64,000 nucleotides of DNA from Deinococcus depolymerans (lineage in GTDB: Bacteria > Deinococcota > Deinococci > Deinococcales > Deinococcaceae), in the NCBI RefSeq assembly GCF_039522025.1, contig NZ_BAAADB010000003.1, positions 124,001 to 188,000 of the forward strand, read 5' to 3'. The translations under genes were made by a program, and so were the position numbers. Of this stretch, positions 8,581 to 17,587 are shown piece after piece; the stretch's first letter is position 1, and each line of letters begins with the position of its first letter. The notes under the pieces are model-generated. The model did not search any database. It saw nothing but the letters and a program-made list of their open reading frames with translations, and was not told the DNA's origin.

Positions 8581-8752
8581 GGGAACCTCCGGAAACGGTG
8601 GCTGGGCGCTCGTCCGGCAGGAGGGGACGTGCTCAGCGGGGAAACGGCAGGACCAGGGCGACGGAGTTGACGGAACGCTGACCTTCAGCCTAGTCAGCGG
8701 CGCGGCCCGCTGTCTGCCGTGCGCTTCACCCCGCGCCCCGGCCCCCCCGTGC

Positions 8753-8773
8753 TATGCTCGGCGTATGCCCTGA
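8753..8773 (+). promoter_or_regulatory. Leaderless-type -10 box followed by a one-codon minigene
   Basis: TATGCT (8753-8758) stands 6 nt before ATG CCC TGA at 8765-8773. The next gene starts 147 nt later, so this looks like the start of a 5' leader rather than of a protein gene. The 8581-8752 stretch upstream shows no other feature. Confidence 0.35.
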
Positions 8774-8795
8774 ACAGGGTACGCCGCCTGCCTCC

Positions 8796-8840
8796 CCACA
8801 GACACGAAGCCGTGTTTGAGGGGCGTTTTCCTTTTGAGCC
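8796..8840 (+). terminator. Terminator-like hairpin in the leader of the DUF4258-like gene
   Basis: A CCTC...GAGG outer stem encloses ACACG/CGTGT and is followed by GGCGTTTTCCTTTT. It lies between the minigene and the coding region and could be an attenuator. Stem quality is moderate. Confidence 0.3.
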
Positions 8841-8920
8841 GGGGCGCACCGCGAGCGCACCGCCCCGGCCCCGCCGGGGAAGCGACCGGGCAGCCCGGCA
8901 TCATCCCGGAGGTGTTCGCC

Positions 8921-9574
8921 GTGACGAAACAGTCCAGCAGACCGGGCGGGAACCCCCCGCCCCGCGCCGCCCGCCCCGCCCCGACCAACGGCCCGCAGAC
9001 GGGCATGGACCTGCTGGTCCTGCGGGCGCAGCTGGCCCGCGCCGAGAAGGCCGCCCGGCGCGCGCAGCACGCGCCGCCCCCGGTGCGGGCCGCGCCGCAG
9101 GCGCCGGTCAAGCCGCAGCGCGAGGCGGACCTGGCGGGCGTCAGTACCGACGAGTTCAGCCTGAGCCGCGCGCACGCCCGGTTGCGTGAAGCCGTGTACG
9201 ACGGCCGTTACCACCTGTGCGACCACGCCATCGGGCACGCCCGCGCCGAGGGGTTCCTGGAGCACGACGTCATGAACGTCCTCCTGACCGGCCGGGTGCG
9301 GGCCGTGTACACCGAGGACCGCCGCTGGCTGGTCTGCGGGTACTTCGAGGCGTGCGGCGTGAAACTCCCGCTGCACGTGGTCGCCGAGCACGCCCGCGAC
9401 GGGTTCGTGGACATCGTGACGGCGTTCGTGCCCAAGCAGCCGCACCACATCATCAGTCGGGCGCGGCTGGCCGTGATGCTCCGCTACGACGATCAGACCA
9501 TCCGCGCCCGCACCGCGCACGCCGGGAACCGCGTCGGGCACCGCGGCAAGGGCCGCTGGAAGAAGAGCGCCTGA
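8921..9574 (+). CDS. DUF4258-like domain protein
   Basis: A 217-residue protein with a Pro/Ala-rich disordered first third and a C-terminal domain beginning near residue 80. The pattern YHLCDHAIGHARAEGFLEHD, VLLTGRVRAVYTEDRRWLV and LPLHVVAEH resembles DUF4258 proteins, a RelE/BrnT-like fold of unknown role. The tail is basic (GHRGKGRWKKSA). The GTG start at 8921 is supported by GGAGG 7 nt upstream. No antitoxin-like partner gene is adjacent, so a toxin role is not supported. Confidence 0.65.
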   Translation: MTKQSSRPGGNPPPRAARPAPTNGPQTGMDLLVLRAQLARAEKAARRAQHAPPPVRAAPQAPVKPQREADLAGVSTDEFSLSRAHARLREAVYDGRYHLCDHAIGHARAEGFLEHDVMNVLLTGRVRAVYTEDRRWLVCGYFEACGVKLPLHVVAEHARDGFVDIVTAFVPKQPHHIISRARLAVMLRYDDQTIRARTAHAGNRVGHRGKGRWKKSA

Positions 9575-9596
9575 CGGCCCGGCCTGTCTGCGGCCC

Positions 9597-11186
9597 TCAG
9601 TGGCGGAAGTGGCGGCTGCCCGTGAACACCATGCTGATGCCCAGTTCGTTGCACGCGGCGATCACTTCGGGGTCGCGTTTGGCGCCGCCGGGTTGCAGGA
9701 TGGCCGTCACGCCCACGCTCGCGGCGAGGCGCACCACGTCGTCGAAGGGGAAGAACGCCTCGCTGGTCAGCACGGCGCCCTGTGCGCGCTCGCCGGCGTT
9801 CGCCACGGCCCGCTCGGCCGCCCAGATGCGGCTGACCGCCCCGGCGCCCAGGCCGACCGTCACGCCGCCGCGTGCCAGGACCACGGCGTTGCTGCGGGCG
9901 TTCTTCACGACCGCCCACGCGAAGCGCAGGTCGTGCCACTCCTGATCGGTGGGCTGCCGGGCCGTGACGACTTCCGGGCACAGGTCGTCCCAGGGGCGGG
10001 CGTCGCGTTCCTGCACGGCGAACCCGCCGGTCAGGGGGCGCACGTCCAGCACGCTCACGCCCTGCGGCGCGGCGGCCACCAGCACCCGCAGGTCCGGTTT
10101 CTTCTCCGCGAACCACGCGGCGGCCTCGGGCGTCACCTCGGGGGCGATCAGCACTTCCAGGAAGGTGCCGCGCGTCGCCTGCGCCGCCTCCAGCGTCACG
10201 GGCGCACTGACGGCGACCACGCCGCCGAACACGCTGAGGGTGTCAGCGTCACGGGCGCGTTCCCAGGCGGTCTTCACGTCGTCCGCGACGGCCACGCCGC
10301 AGGGGTTGGCGTGCTTGACGGCCACGCACACCGCCACCGGGTCGCCGTGCTGCGCCTGCGTCTCCTGCGCCGCGAGTTCCTGGCACAGTGCCCACGCGGC
10401 GTCCGCGTCGGCGTAGTTGTTGAAGCTCATGGGTTTGCCCGCCACGACCTGCGCGTCGATGACCGGCCCGACCGCGCCGCCCAGACGGTAGATCGCGCCC
10501 GGCTGGTGCGGGTTCTCGCCGTAGCGGACCTCGGCGGCCCGGCTGAGGTTCAGCGTCAGCGTGCCGGGCAGCGCGGTGGGCAGCTCGTCGCTGCGGCCTT
10601 CCAGGTACGCGGTGATGGCGGCGTCGTACTCGCTGGTGTGCCGGTACGCCTTGGCGGCCAGCCGCTGCCGGTCGGCGGCGCTCACGTCGTCCTGAAGCGC
10701 CACGGTGTAATCGGCGGGGTCCACGAGGACGAGCACGTCCGCGTGGTTCTTCGCGGCCGAGCGGATCATGGCCGGCCCGCCGATGTCGATGTTCTCGACG
10801 GCCTCGTCGAACGCCGCGCCGCGCGCCACCGTCTCCCGGAAGGGGTACAGGTTCACGCACACCAGATCGATGGTGCCGATCCCGTGCGCGTCCAGCTGCC
10901 CCAGGTGACCGGGTTCACGCCGCGCCAGAATCCCGCCGTGCACGGCCGGGTGCAGCGTCTTCACGCGGCCGTCCAGCATCTCCGGGAAGCCCGTCACGTC
11001 ACTCACCTGCCGCGCCGTGACGCCCGCCGCGACGATGCTGGCGTAGGTGCCGCCGGTACTCAGGATCTCCCAGCCGCGCGCCTCGAGCTGCCGCGCGAAC
11101 TCCACCACGCCCGTCTTGTCACTGACCGAGATCAGCGCCCGTTTCCGGCCCTGCGCACCGCCCTGCCCGCCTTCTTGTTGCGTCAT
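9597..11186 (-). CDS. purH: Bifunctional AICAR transformylase/IMP cyclohydrolase PurH
   Basis: Catalyses the last two steps of IMP synthesis: formylation of AICAR with 10-formyl-THF, then ring closure. The N-terminal MGS-like cyclohydrolase domain (ALISVSDKTGVVEFA, STGGTY) spans about residues 15-160; the transformylase domain contains the catalytic KHANPCGVA near residue 290 and the ending GISMVFTGSRHFRH. Length 529 is standard. A strong GGAGGAAGGAAC precedes the ATG. The leader carries a ZTP riboswitch and a terminator, so expression probably responds to the purine/folate alarmone ZTP. Confidence 0.97.
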   Translation of the reverse strand: MTQQEGGQGGAQGRKRALISVSDKTGVVEFARQLEARGWEILSTGGTYASIVAAGVTARQVSDVTGFPEMLDGRVKTLHPAVHGGILARREPGHLGQLDAHGIGTIDLVCVNLYPFRETVARGAAFDEAVENIDIGGPAMIRSAAKNHADVLVLVDPADYTVALQDDVSAADRQRLAAKAYRHTSEYDAAITAYLEGRSDELPTALPGTLTLNLSRAAEVRYGENPHQPGAIYRLGGAVGPVIDAQVVAGKPMSFNNYADADAAWALCQELAAQETQAQHGDPVAVCVAVKHANPCGVAVADDVKTAWERARDADTLSVFGGVVAVSAPVTLEAAQATRGTFLEVLIAPEVTPEAAAWFAEKKPDLRVLVAAAPQGVSVLDVRPLTGGFAVQERDARPWDDLCPEVVTARQPTDQEWHDLRFAWAVVKNARSNAVVLARGGVTVGLGAGAVSRIWAAERAVANAGERAQGAVLTSEAFFPFDDVVRLAASVGVTAILQPGGAKRDPEVIAACNELGISMVFTGSRHFRH

Positions 11187-11203
11187 GTTCCTTCCTCCCA
11201 GAA

Positions 11204-11243
11204 CCAGAAAACGCGAACGGTTCCCACCGACAGGGAGCCGTTC
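11204..11243 (-). terminator. Intrinsic terminator of the purH expression platform
   Basis: Read on the minus strand, GAACGGCTCCC pairs with GGGAACCGTTC (11215-11243) and is followed by GCGTTTTCT. It sits between the ZTP aptamer and the purH ribosome-binding site, as expected for a transcriptional attenuator. Confidence 0.8.
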
Positions 11244-11320
11244 GACCCAGGCGCGCGATCCCTGAAACTTCCGGAGGCTCCCCCGTGGTCAGCCCACGTT
11301 CAGCGCCAGTCGCCCCCGCA
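11244..11320 (-). ncRNA. ZTP (pfl) riboswitch upstream of purH
   Basis: The minus strand shows the conserved pfl/ZTP blocks in order: GGGGGCGACTGGCG, a GTGG/CCAC helix, ACCACGGGGGAGC, a variable linker, then CGCGCGCCTGGGTC. These match the consensus GACUGGCG...ACCACGGGGGAGC...CCGCCUGGG known for ZTP riboswitches. ZTP accumulates when 10-formyl-THF is short; binding is expected to prevent the downstream terminator and raise purH expression. Confidence 0.88.
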
Positions 11321-11328
11321 CTCGCCGC

Positions 11329-11334
11329 AGCATA
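11329..11334 (-). promoter_or_regulatory. Candidate -10 box for the purH riboswitch transcript
   Basis: TATGCT lies just upstream of the aptamer and would place the transcription start within the first bases of its P1 helix. Confidence 0.4.
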
Positions 11335-11507
11335 CCGGGTTCACCCCCGGCGGGGTCCGGCAGACGCAGACAGGGCGCGCCGGGTGGGGTTGCGTCTCGC
11401 GTCCGGCGCGGCGCGGCTACACTGAAGATGCTGGCCGCCCCGCCGTGAATGGCCCTCCCGGACGCCCTCTCCTCCCCGGCCTGTCGGCTGCCTGACCGGA
11501 GACTCTC

Positions 11508-12794
11508 TTGCCTCACGCCCCCGTTTCCCCTGCCGCGCCCGCCGGGATTCCGGCGCTGCTGACGCTGTTCCAGCCCCTGGCCCGCACGGGATTCCTGCCG
11601 CCCACCGCGCCCCTGCTGGACCTGCCCGGTCCCTTCCAGCGGCTGCTGGACGCCATTGCGGCCCTGGCCCCGGCGTACCAGGGGAGCGGGGTGCGCGCGG
11701 CCCTGCTGGACCTCGACGCGGCCCTGGGCGACCGCCGGGACGACGCCCGGCAGCTGAGCCCCGCGCAGCAGGAGGCGCTGCTCTCGGCCACGGCGATCCT
11801 GATGCACCTGTTCCGCTGGAACGCCGTGCCGGTCCCGCCCGTCCGGTTTCAGGAACGGCCGGCCTTCCCGCCGCACCTGCGCGCCCTGTTCCGTGACCTG
11901 AGCGCCGCGCACGACCTGCCGGCCTGCGGCACCATGCACACCCTGAAGTACCTGAACTGGCGCTCGGACGCCCTGACCCCCGGCGAGCCGTACCACGCCG
12001 GGCAGGTGCAGGCCGGTCAGGTGCGGATCGCGCACAACTGGCACGTCACGCCTGCCGGGGACGACCGGGACCTGGCGGGGCAGCTGGACCTGTGGATCCA
12101 GACCTTCGTGCTGACCGAGGCGCGCGGGCAGGCGGTCCTGACGGCCGCCGCGCAGGCCCTGGCCGCCGCGCACCACCACGACCGCCCCGCGCTGGAAGCG
12201 GCCCTGGAGGCGCTGCACGCCGCCGTGCAGGCCATGACCCGCCAGATCAACGCCCTGATGCGGTTCCGGGTGGTGCGCAGCGACCTGTGGCGGGTGTTCA
12301 TCCAGCCGACCTTCGGGTGGGGCCTGCCCGTGGACGGCGTGCCGGGCGGCCCGGTCCTGGAGGGCGCCAGTGGGCTGCAACTGGGCGGCACGCAGGTCGC
12401 GGACCTGGCGCTGGGCGTGGGGTTCGACTCGAACCTGGGGCGCGCCCTCCGGCACTCGCGGGCCTCCATGACGCCCCCGCAGCGGGCGCTGCTGAACGCC
12501 TGGGAACCGCAGCGGAACGTGATCCGCGCGGCGGTACTGGACTGGGGCGGCAGCCGGGCGCGGGACGCATTCGAGGCCAGCCTGGACGACCTGCGGCTGT
12601 GGCGGGTCAGTCACCGCGAGCGCGGCGCGGTATACCTGCGCGGCGACGGCCGCGAGCACGTCATGGCGTCCACCGGCACCCAGCTGGACCCCGGCACCCC
12701 GCACGAGCAGGCCTTCCGCGACCTGATGAACGAGCGCATCGGGGAGACGCAGGCCCGGACCCTCAGGGGACCGGACCGGCCGGCAGACCTGTAG
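11508..12794 (+). CDS. Indoleamine dioxygenase/PrnB-like helical protein (putative)
   Basis: A 428-residue, mostly helical cytoplasmic protein. The blocks HTLKYLNWRSD, TRQINALMRFRVVRSDLWRVF, FIQPTFGWG and GGTQVADLALGVG are reminiscent of the indoleamine 2,3-dioxygenase/PrnB heme-protein superfamily, in which a helix-borne histidine ligates heme. The assignment rests on overall pattern and is uncertain. The start is a TTG at 11508 with GGAG 7 nt upstream; TACACT around 11412 may be its -10. It stands alone, with no tryptophan-metabolism genes nearby, so a substrate cannot be named. Confidence 0.5.
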   Translation: MPHAPVSPAAPAGIPALLTLFQPLARTGFLPPTAPLLDLPGPFQRLLDAIAALAPAYQGSGVRAALLDLDAALGDRRDDARQLSPAQQEALLSATAILMHLFRWNAVPVPPVRFQERPAFPPHLRALFRDLSAAHDLPACGTMHTLKYLNWRSDALTPGEPYHAGQVQAGQVRIAHNWHVTPAGDDRDLAGQLDLWIQTFVLTEARGQAVLTAAAQALAAAHHHDRPALEAALEALHAAVQAMTRQINALMRFRVVRSDLWRVFIQPTFGWGLPVDGVPGGPVLEGASGLQLGGTQVADLALGVGFDSNLGRALRHSRASMTPPQRALLNAWEPQRNVIRAAVLDWGGSRARDAFEASLDDLRLWRVSHRERGAVYLRGDGREHVMASTGTQLDPGTPHEQAFRDLMNERIGETQARTLRGPDRPADL

Positions 12795-12824
12795 GTGACT
12801 GCCCGGCCCCGTCCGGGGCGGCGT

Positions 12825-13370
12825 TCAGCCGCTGTTGCCGCTGCCGTCCGGGGAGGGCTCGCCCGGGGTGGGGGCAGCGTCCCCGAGGTTCAGGACGCGG
12901 CGCAGGTCGTCCAGCACCGCGCGTTCCCGGTCGTTCACGAGTTCCCCGCCGAAGCCCAGGAACCCGCCTTCCTTCGCGGCGTTCGCGGTGCGTTCGGCCA
13001 CGCTGAGCAGCATCTGGCGGTACGCGGCGCTGTCCTCGGGGCTGGCCTTGGCGCTGACCAGCCACGCGGCCTGACGGACGTTCTCGAGGCTCTGTTCGAG
13101 CGCTTCTTGCATGTTGCGGGCGCGTTCCTGGTGCGGCATGACGGCCGGGTCCGGGGCGGTGCCCAGCAGGTCGGCCGCGATGGCCTCCAGCAGGGGCGTG
13201 CGGGTGTCGGCGCTGACGGCCGCACGGAGCGCGTCACTGAGGGCTCTGGCCTCGGCGACCAGTCCGGTCAGGCCGCTGGGGCTGGCCGCCACGACGGCCG
13301 CGCCGGCCCGGCCGGGGCCGGTCATGACCTTGAACCACTCGTCGGGCGTGAAGTTGTCCTTGATGCTCAT
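12825..13370 (-). CDS. Unknown soluble helical protein
   Basis: A 181-residue protein beginning MSIKDNFTPDEWFKVMTGPG and predicted almost entirely helical, with a disordered Pro/Ser/Gly tail. It has no signal peptide or membrane segment. I recognise it only as a conserved-looking uncharacterised type. ATG 13370 has TACGCT 6 nt upstream, indicating leaderless translation. It may be co-oriented with the small membrane protein gene at 13413 but does not overlap it. Confidence 0.7.
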   Translation of the reverse strand: MSIKDNFTPDEWFKVMTGPGRAGAAVVAASPSGLTGLVAEARALSDALRAAVSADTRTPLLEAIAADLLGTAPDPAVMPHQERARNMQEALEQSLENVRQAAWLVSAKASPEDSAAYRQMLLSVAERTANAAKEGGFLGFGGELVNDRERAVLDDLRRVLNLGDAAPTPGEPSPDGSGNSG

Positions 13371-13376
13371 GCTTCC

Positions 13377-13382
13377 AGCGTA
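13377..13382 (-). promoter_or_regulatory. -10 box of leaderless promoter for the 181-residue protein
   Basis: TACGCT ends 6 nt before the ATG at 13370. Confidence 0.5.
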
Positions 13383-13412
13383 AGGGCCGCGCCGGGCAGT
13401 CAGGTTAGGGGT

Positions 13413-13640
13413 TCATTCACGGTCGGGCAGCCCGCTCAGGTCGAAGCGGACCGGGTCGGTGTCCTCGGGGACGCTGCGCGCGTCTGCCGGAAGGCCGTGC
13501 CCGCCGAACAGCCCGGTGGCCGCCAGCCCGCCGCCCAGGGCGTCGTGCGGGGACTCGCCGGGCGGCACGACCGGTTTCATGCGGAACGACAGGACGATCA
13601 GCGCGGTGGGCAGCAGGATGAACAGCAGGAAGGCGGTCAT
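13413..13640 (-). CDS. Small single-pass membrane protein
   Basis: A 75-residue protein with one N-terminal transmembrane helix (residues 3-19, FLLFILLPTALIVLSF) and a soluble acidic tail. No family is recognised. GGAGTCACCC lies just upstream of the ATG. It is 42 bp upstream of the 181-residue gene on the same strand. It is plausible by codon position GC bias, but short. Confidence 0.5.
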   Translation of the reverse strand: MTAFLLFILLPTALIVLSFRMKPVVPPGESPHDALGGGLAATGLFGGHGLPADARSVPEDTDPVRFDLSGLPDRE

Positions 13641-13666
13641 GGGTGACTCCGGGGTGCGGGGGCTGA

Positions 13667-13822
13667 TACGGACTCCGATTGAAGAGGCTGCAAAGCTCCT
13701 TCAATCAGAGCGGATGCGACTCGGAGCGCTGCTCCGCAGAGGAGGAGAAAAACGGGTCCCGGACGTGGAGCTGGCAATCCGGTGAACTTCCGGATTGTCG
13801 GCGAAACAAACGGCAGTCCGTA
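13667..13822 (+). mobile_element. Short TNA-target element, copy 5 (156 bp)
   Basis: Long form. Left hairpin uses AGGCT/AGCTCC and right hairpin CAATCCGG/CCGGATTG. Flanked by TGA at 13664-13666 and 13823-13825. Neither TGA is a stop codon here: the element lies upstream of the small membrane protein gene and downstream of the GrpB gene. Confidence 0.86.
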
Positions 13823-13839
13823 TGAGGGGTGCGGGCGCT

Positions 13840-14409
13840 TCAGGCGTCGGAGGGCGGGACCGTCCAGCCGCTGCGGGCCGCCCAGGCCTGCGCCCCGGCG
13901 ATGATCAGGTCCATCACGGGATCCTTGACAGCGTAGTAGGCGTCCGGGTCGTGCGGGTGAAGGCGGGCCAGCTGGGTCTTCACCTCGCCGTACGCGGCGG
14001 CCGCGGCGGGCGTGGCGCGCAGGAAGTCGCGCATCAGCAGGGGGTAGCGGTGGTTGAAGCGCCCCACCTCGCGCACATGCACGTGCACCTGCCCGGCGCG
14101 GCTGGCGTAGGCCTTGCGCAGCTCGGCGGGGTCCAGACTCAGGCCGGGCGGGAGGTGGTCCTGCGTGACGGCGGGGCGCGGCTCGTAGCCCAGGCTGGCC
14201 AGCAGGTCCAGCACGCGGGGCGCGTCGCTCAGGTCGTTCAGGCCGATCTGGAGGTCGGTGATGTCCTTGGCGCTCAGGCCGGGTACGGCGGTCGAGCCGA
14301 TGTGGTGCAGCGCCACGTCGGGCAGCGCGGCGCGGAGGGGCGCCGCCAGGACATGAAACCGTGCCGCCCAGCTGGTGTCGGGCGGCACGACGGTGATGAC
14401 CTTGGACAT
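13840..14409 (-). CDS. GrpB/UPF0157 family nucleotidyltransferase-fold protein
   Basis: A 189-residue protein of the UPF0157 (GrpB) family. The signature HIGSTAVPGLSAKDITDLQI near residues 40-60 is the nucleotidyltransferase-fold motif GSTAVPG...KDxxDL, and HVREVGRFNHRYPLLMRDFLR near residue 110 is the second family block. Some members are fused to dephospho-CoA kinase, but no substrate is established. TACGCT stands 7 nt upstream of the ATG. It runs tail-to-tail with nothing: the HxlR gene lies 18 bp upstream on the same strand. Confidence 0.88.
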   Translation of the reverse strand: MSKVITVVPPDTSWAARFHVLAAPLRAALPDVALHHIGSTAVPGLSAKDITDLQIGLNDLSDAPRVLDLLASLGYEPRPAVTQDHLPPGLSLDPAELRKAYASRAGQVHVHVREVGRFNHRYPLLMRDFLRATPAAAAAYGEVKTQLARLHPHDPDAYYAVKDPVMDLIIAGAQAWAARSGWTVPPSDA

Positions 14410-14416
14410 GGCGCTG

Positions 14417-14422
14417 AGCGTA
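14417..14422 (-). promoter_or_regulatory. -10 box of leaderless GrpB gene promoter
   Basis: TACGCT ends 7 nt before the ATG at 14409; it overlaps the intergenic gap after the HxlR gene's stop. Confidence 0.45.
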
Positions 14423-14427
14423 GCGGA

Positions 14428-14784
14428 TCAGCAGGGGGAGGGTTCGGGCAGGGGAGGGGTGGGGGCGCTGAGGTGCGCCTTGGCCCAGCCGTCGATGGCG
14501 TCGATGACGCTCTGGAGTTCCAGGCCGGCGGGGGAGAGGGCGTAGACGCTGCGGGCGAGTTTGCCGTGGCTGTCCTCGGTGCGTTTGCTGATCAGGTCGA
14601 GTTGCTCGAGGTGTTCGAGGCGCTGCGTGAGGGTGGCGCTGTTGCATCCGCCGACGGCGCGTGCGAGTTCGTTAAACCCTTTTTCACCGTCGAGGAGGGC
14701 GCGGACAATGTGCAGCACCCATTTTTCCTGCAACACCCCGATGGCCCGGTAGACCGGGCAGAATCCAGTGTGTTCAGTGCTCAT
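14428..14784 (-). CDS. HxlR-family transcriptional regulator
   Basis: A 118-residue winged-helix protein. The diagnostic block CPVYRAIGVLQEKWVLHIVRALLDG (cysteine at residue 9) and LTQRLEHLEQLDLISKRTE define HxlR-type regulators, which often sense electrophiles or aldehydes through the N-terminal cysteine. It diverges from a nitroreductase gene over an 87-bp intergenic region, the standard arrangement in which the regulator controls both. TAAACT stands 6 nt upstream of the ATG. Confidence 0.93.
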   Translation of the reverse strand: MSTEHTGFCPVYRAIGVLQEKWVLHIVRALLDGEKGFNELARAVGGCNSATLTQRLEHLEQLDLISKRTEDSHGKLARSVYALSPAGLELQSVIDAIDGWAKAHLSAPTPPLPEPSPC

Positions 14785-14790
14785 GACCAG

Positions 14791-14796
14791 AGTTTA
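14791..14796 (-). promoter_or_regulatory. -10 box of leaderless hxlR-type promoter
   Basis: TAAACT ends 6 nt before the ATG at 14784. Confidence 0.5.
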
Positions 14797-14836
14797 CACT
14801 GCGGGGCTGATCAGATCATGACGAAAGACACATCAC

Positions 14837-14865
14837 TTGACTTTACAAAGCAGTGGGGATAACCT
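14837..14865 (+). promoter_or_regulatory. Nitroreductase promoter (-35 and -10)
   Basis: TTGACT, 17 bp, TAACCT. The -10 ends 6 nt before the ATG at 14872, so the mRNA is probably leaderless. The HxlR-family operator should lie within 14797-14871. Confidence 0.6.
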
Positions 14866-14871
14866 CTCGAT

Positions 14872-15492
<621 letters not shown>

Positions 15493-15542
15493 TCCACCGA
15501 AACCGGTGTCGGGCCCGCGCGCGCGGGCACACCGGAAAGCAG

Positions 15543-15570
15543 ACCGCCCCCACCGGGGCGGTTTTCTCAT
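15543..15570 (+). terminator. Terminator after the nitroreductase gene
   Basis: ACCGCCCC pairs with GGGGCGGT and is followed by TTTTCTC. It lies between convergent genes and overlaps the very end of the ABC-F gene. Confidence 0.7.
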
Positions 15571-17189
15571 GTTTCCCGCACCCCGCCGCCCCCGACACGC
15601 CACTCGCGCGTGGCGACCCGTTCCACCAGCCGCCGGTCATGACTGGCCAGCAGGACCGTGCCCGGAAAGTCCAGCAGCAGCCCTTCGAGTGCCTCGGTGG
15701 CCCGCACGTCCAGGTGATTGGTGGGTTCGTCCAGCAGCAGCACCTGCGAGCGCGTCACCCGCAGCCGCGCGAGGCTCAGTCGGGTGCGCTGCCCGCCCGA
15801 CAGCCCGGACACGGGGAAGGCCGGGCCGCCCGGCACCTCCAGCGCCGCCGCGACCTCGTGCAACTGGTGCGGCGTCAGCAGCGGATTGGCGTCCAGCAGC
15901 GCGTCCCCCACCGTGCCCAGCCCGAGCAGTTCCTCGCCGTGCTGCCCGATCAGGCTGACGGTCAGACCCGCGCCCCACGTCACCGACCCCCCGTGTGGCA
16001 GCTGCCCCAGCAGGGCGCGCAGCAGCGTGCTCTTGCCCCCACCGTTCGGGCCGGTCAGCGCCACCCGGTCGCCCCGGCGCACGTGCAGGGTCACGTTCGA
16101 CAGCACCACCCCGGAGTCGCGCGTCACGCTCAGGTCGCGGACGGTCAGCACCTCCAGCGGCCCCGGCGGCACGGGCGGCAGCGTCAGCCGCAGCGTCCGC
16201 GCGTCCCGGAATGGCCTGTCCGGCGCCCCGGTGTCCATCCGCTCGATCTGCCGCTCCATGGCCCGCGCCCGGTTCGAGAACAGCACCTGCGCCCGACCCG
16301 CCTTGTGAGACGACAGGAACTTGTCGTTGTCCCGCGCCCGCGAGCGGTTCTCCTCGACGCTGCCCTTGCTGCTCAGGCGGCGCCGCTCCTCGTCCAGCGC
16401 CGCGCGTTTGCGGCGGTACGCCTCGAAATCGCGGGCCTGCGCCTCGCGGAGCGTCGCCTTCAGGGCCATCGCCTCAGCGTAATTCCCGGGGTACAAGCTC
16501 AGCGTGCCGCGTTCCAGTTCCGCCACGCCGGTCGCCACCTCATCCAGAAACGCCCGGTCATGGCTGGCCAGCACGAACGCAGCGTCCGACGCCAGAATCC
16601 AGTCGCGCAGCCACGCCGCGCCCTCTGCGTCCAGGTGGTTCGTCGGTTCGTCCAGCAGGTACACGTCCGCCGGGGCCAGCAGCAGCGCCCCCAGCAGCAC
16701 CCGCCGCGCCTGCCCGCCCGACAGCCGGTCCGCCCGCGAATGGGCGTTCAGACCCAGCCCGGCCAGCACCGCCGCCGCGCGCCCCGCGAAGTCGTAGCCA
16801 CCCGCGAGCCGGTAGGCTTCCTCGGCGTCCGCGAAGGCCAGCAGCGCCGCCTCCGACCCGCCCGGCAGCGCCGCCTCCGACCCGCCCGGCAGCGCCGCCG
16901 AGGCCGCCTCGAACGCGACCTGGGCCGCCGCCAGCGCCGGGGGTGTCACGGCCCCCAGCACCGACCCACCCACGGACTGCGCCTGCGCCAGCAGCGCCAC
17001 GCGGCCCACCCTGTTCACCACGCCCGCATCCGGCGCGTCCAGCCCCGCCAGCACGCGCAGCAGCGTACTCTTGCCGCTGCCGTTCTCGCCGACCAGCGCC
17101 AGCCGTTCCCCGGCCCCCACGGTCAGCTCCACACCCGAAAACACCACCCGGTCCGCGAACGACCGCGCGACCCCACTTGCCATCAGCAT
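15567..17189 (-). CDS. ABC-F family ATP-binding protein
   Basis: Two tandem ABC ATPase domains with no membrane part, the ABC-F layout of ribosome-associated factors (EttA-like translation factors or antibiotic-resistance ribosome-protection proteins). Domain 1 has [18 protein letters not shown] and [10 protein letters not shown]; domain 2 has [18 protein letters not shown] and [10 protein letters not shown], joined by a basic linker rich in Arg/Lys. ATG 17189 gives 540 residues; ATG 17183 is also possible. An 8-residue unit, GGSEAALP, is directly duplicated (24-bp tandem duplication near 16850-16900). Which subfamily it belongs to cannot be decided from motifs. Confidence 0.9.
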   Translation of the reverse strand: MLMASGVARSFADRVVFSGVELTVGAGERLALVGENGSGKSTLLRVLAGLDAPDAGVVNRVGRVALLAQAQSVGGSVLGAVTPPALAAAQVAFEAASAALPGGSEAALPGGSEAALLAFADAEEAYRLAGGYDFAGRAAAVLAGLGLNAHSRADRLSGGQARRVLLGALLLAPADVYLLDEPTNHLDAEGAAWLRDWILASDAAFVLASHDRAFLDEVATGVAELERGTLSLYPGNYAEAMALKATLREAQARDFEAYRRKRAALDEERRRLSSKGSVEENRSRARDNDKFLSSHKAGRAQVLFSNRARAMERQIERMDTGAPDRPFRDARTLRLTLPPVPPGPLEVLTVRDLSVTRDSGVVLSNVTLHVRRGDRVALTGPNGGGKSTLLRALLGQLPHGGSVTWGAGLTVSLIGQHGEELLGLGTVGDALLDANPLLTPHQLHEVAAALEVPGGPAFPVSGLSGGQRTRLSLARLRVTRSQVLLLDEPTNHLDVRATEALEGLLLDFPGTVLLASHDRRLVERVATREWRVGGGGVRET

Positions 17190-17384
17190 CGATTCATCCC
17201 CCTGACGGGACAGGCCAGCCCACACGCGGCGGGCGGCAACTCGGAACACGGCAGTCAGGGGTTACAGACGCAAGGCAGGGAGGTCCTTTGAATGAGCGGA
17301 GGGCCGGAACAGCCGGGCGATCCCGGCGATCAAGACAGACCGTACCACTCGCCGGGCGGGAAACACATGCGCCGGATGGCGGAG

Positions 17385-17450
17385 GGTCCCCTCACCCTTC
17401 CGGCGCTGTGCGACTCCTTCTCCCCACGGGAGAGGGCTGGGGTGAGGGAA
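17385..17450 (+). repeat. CCCTCACCC/GGGTGAGGG hairpin repeat
   Basis: CCCTCACCC at one end pairs with GGGTGAGGG at the other, with CTCC/GGAG pairing inside. Similar sequence forms the core of the element at 60093-60239. It abuts element copy 6. The 17190-17384 stretch upstream shows nothing else I can support. Confidence 0.5.
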
Positions 17451-17454
17451 TTCA

Positions 17455-17587
17455 TACGGACTCCGATTGAATAGCCTACAAAGCCGTTCAATCCGGGCGA
17501 AGCGAGTGGGAGAAACCCGGGTTCCGGACGTGGAGTTAACAGATCGGTGGTGTTCCGATCTGTTAACGAAACAAACGGCAGTCCGTA
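17455..17587 (+). mobile_element. Short TNA-target element, copy 6 (133 bp)
   Basis: Right hairpin TTAACAGATCGG/CCGATCTGTTAA is perfectly paired. Flanked by TCA at 17452-17454 and 17588-17590; the latter is the complement of the SDR gene's stop codon. Confidence 0.87.

Noticed and set aside
8921..9574. DUF4258-like protein as toxin of a toxin-antitoxin pair
   Set aside because: No small co-directional partner gene is adjacent, and the protein is larger than BrnT-type toxins.
11412..11507. Gene start further upstream of the IDO/PrnB-like protein
   Set aside because: No in-frame ATG or GTG with a Shine-Dalgarno was seen; TTG 11508 has GGAG at good spacing.
16850..16900. Frameshift or assembly error in the ABC-F gene
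   Set aside because: The oddity is a clean 24-bp tandem duplication that keeps the frame, in a loop outside the ATPase motifs.
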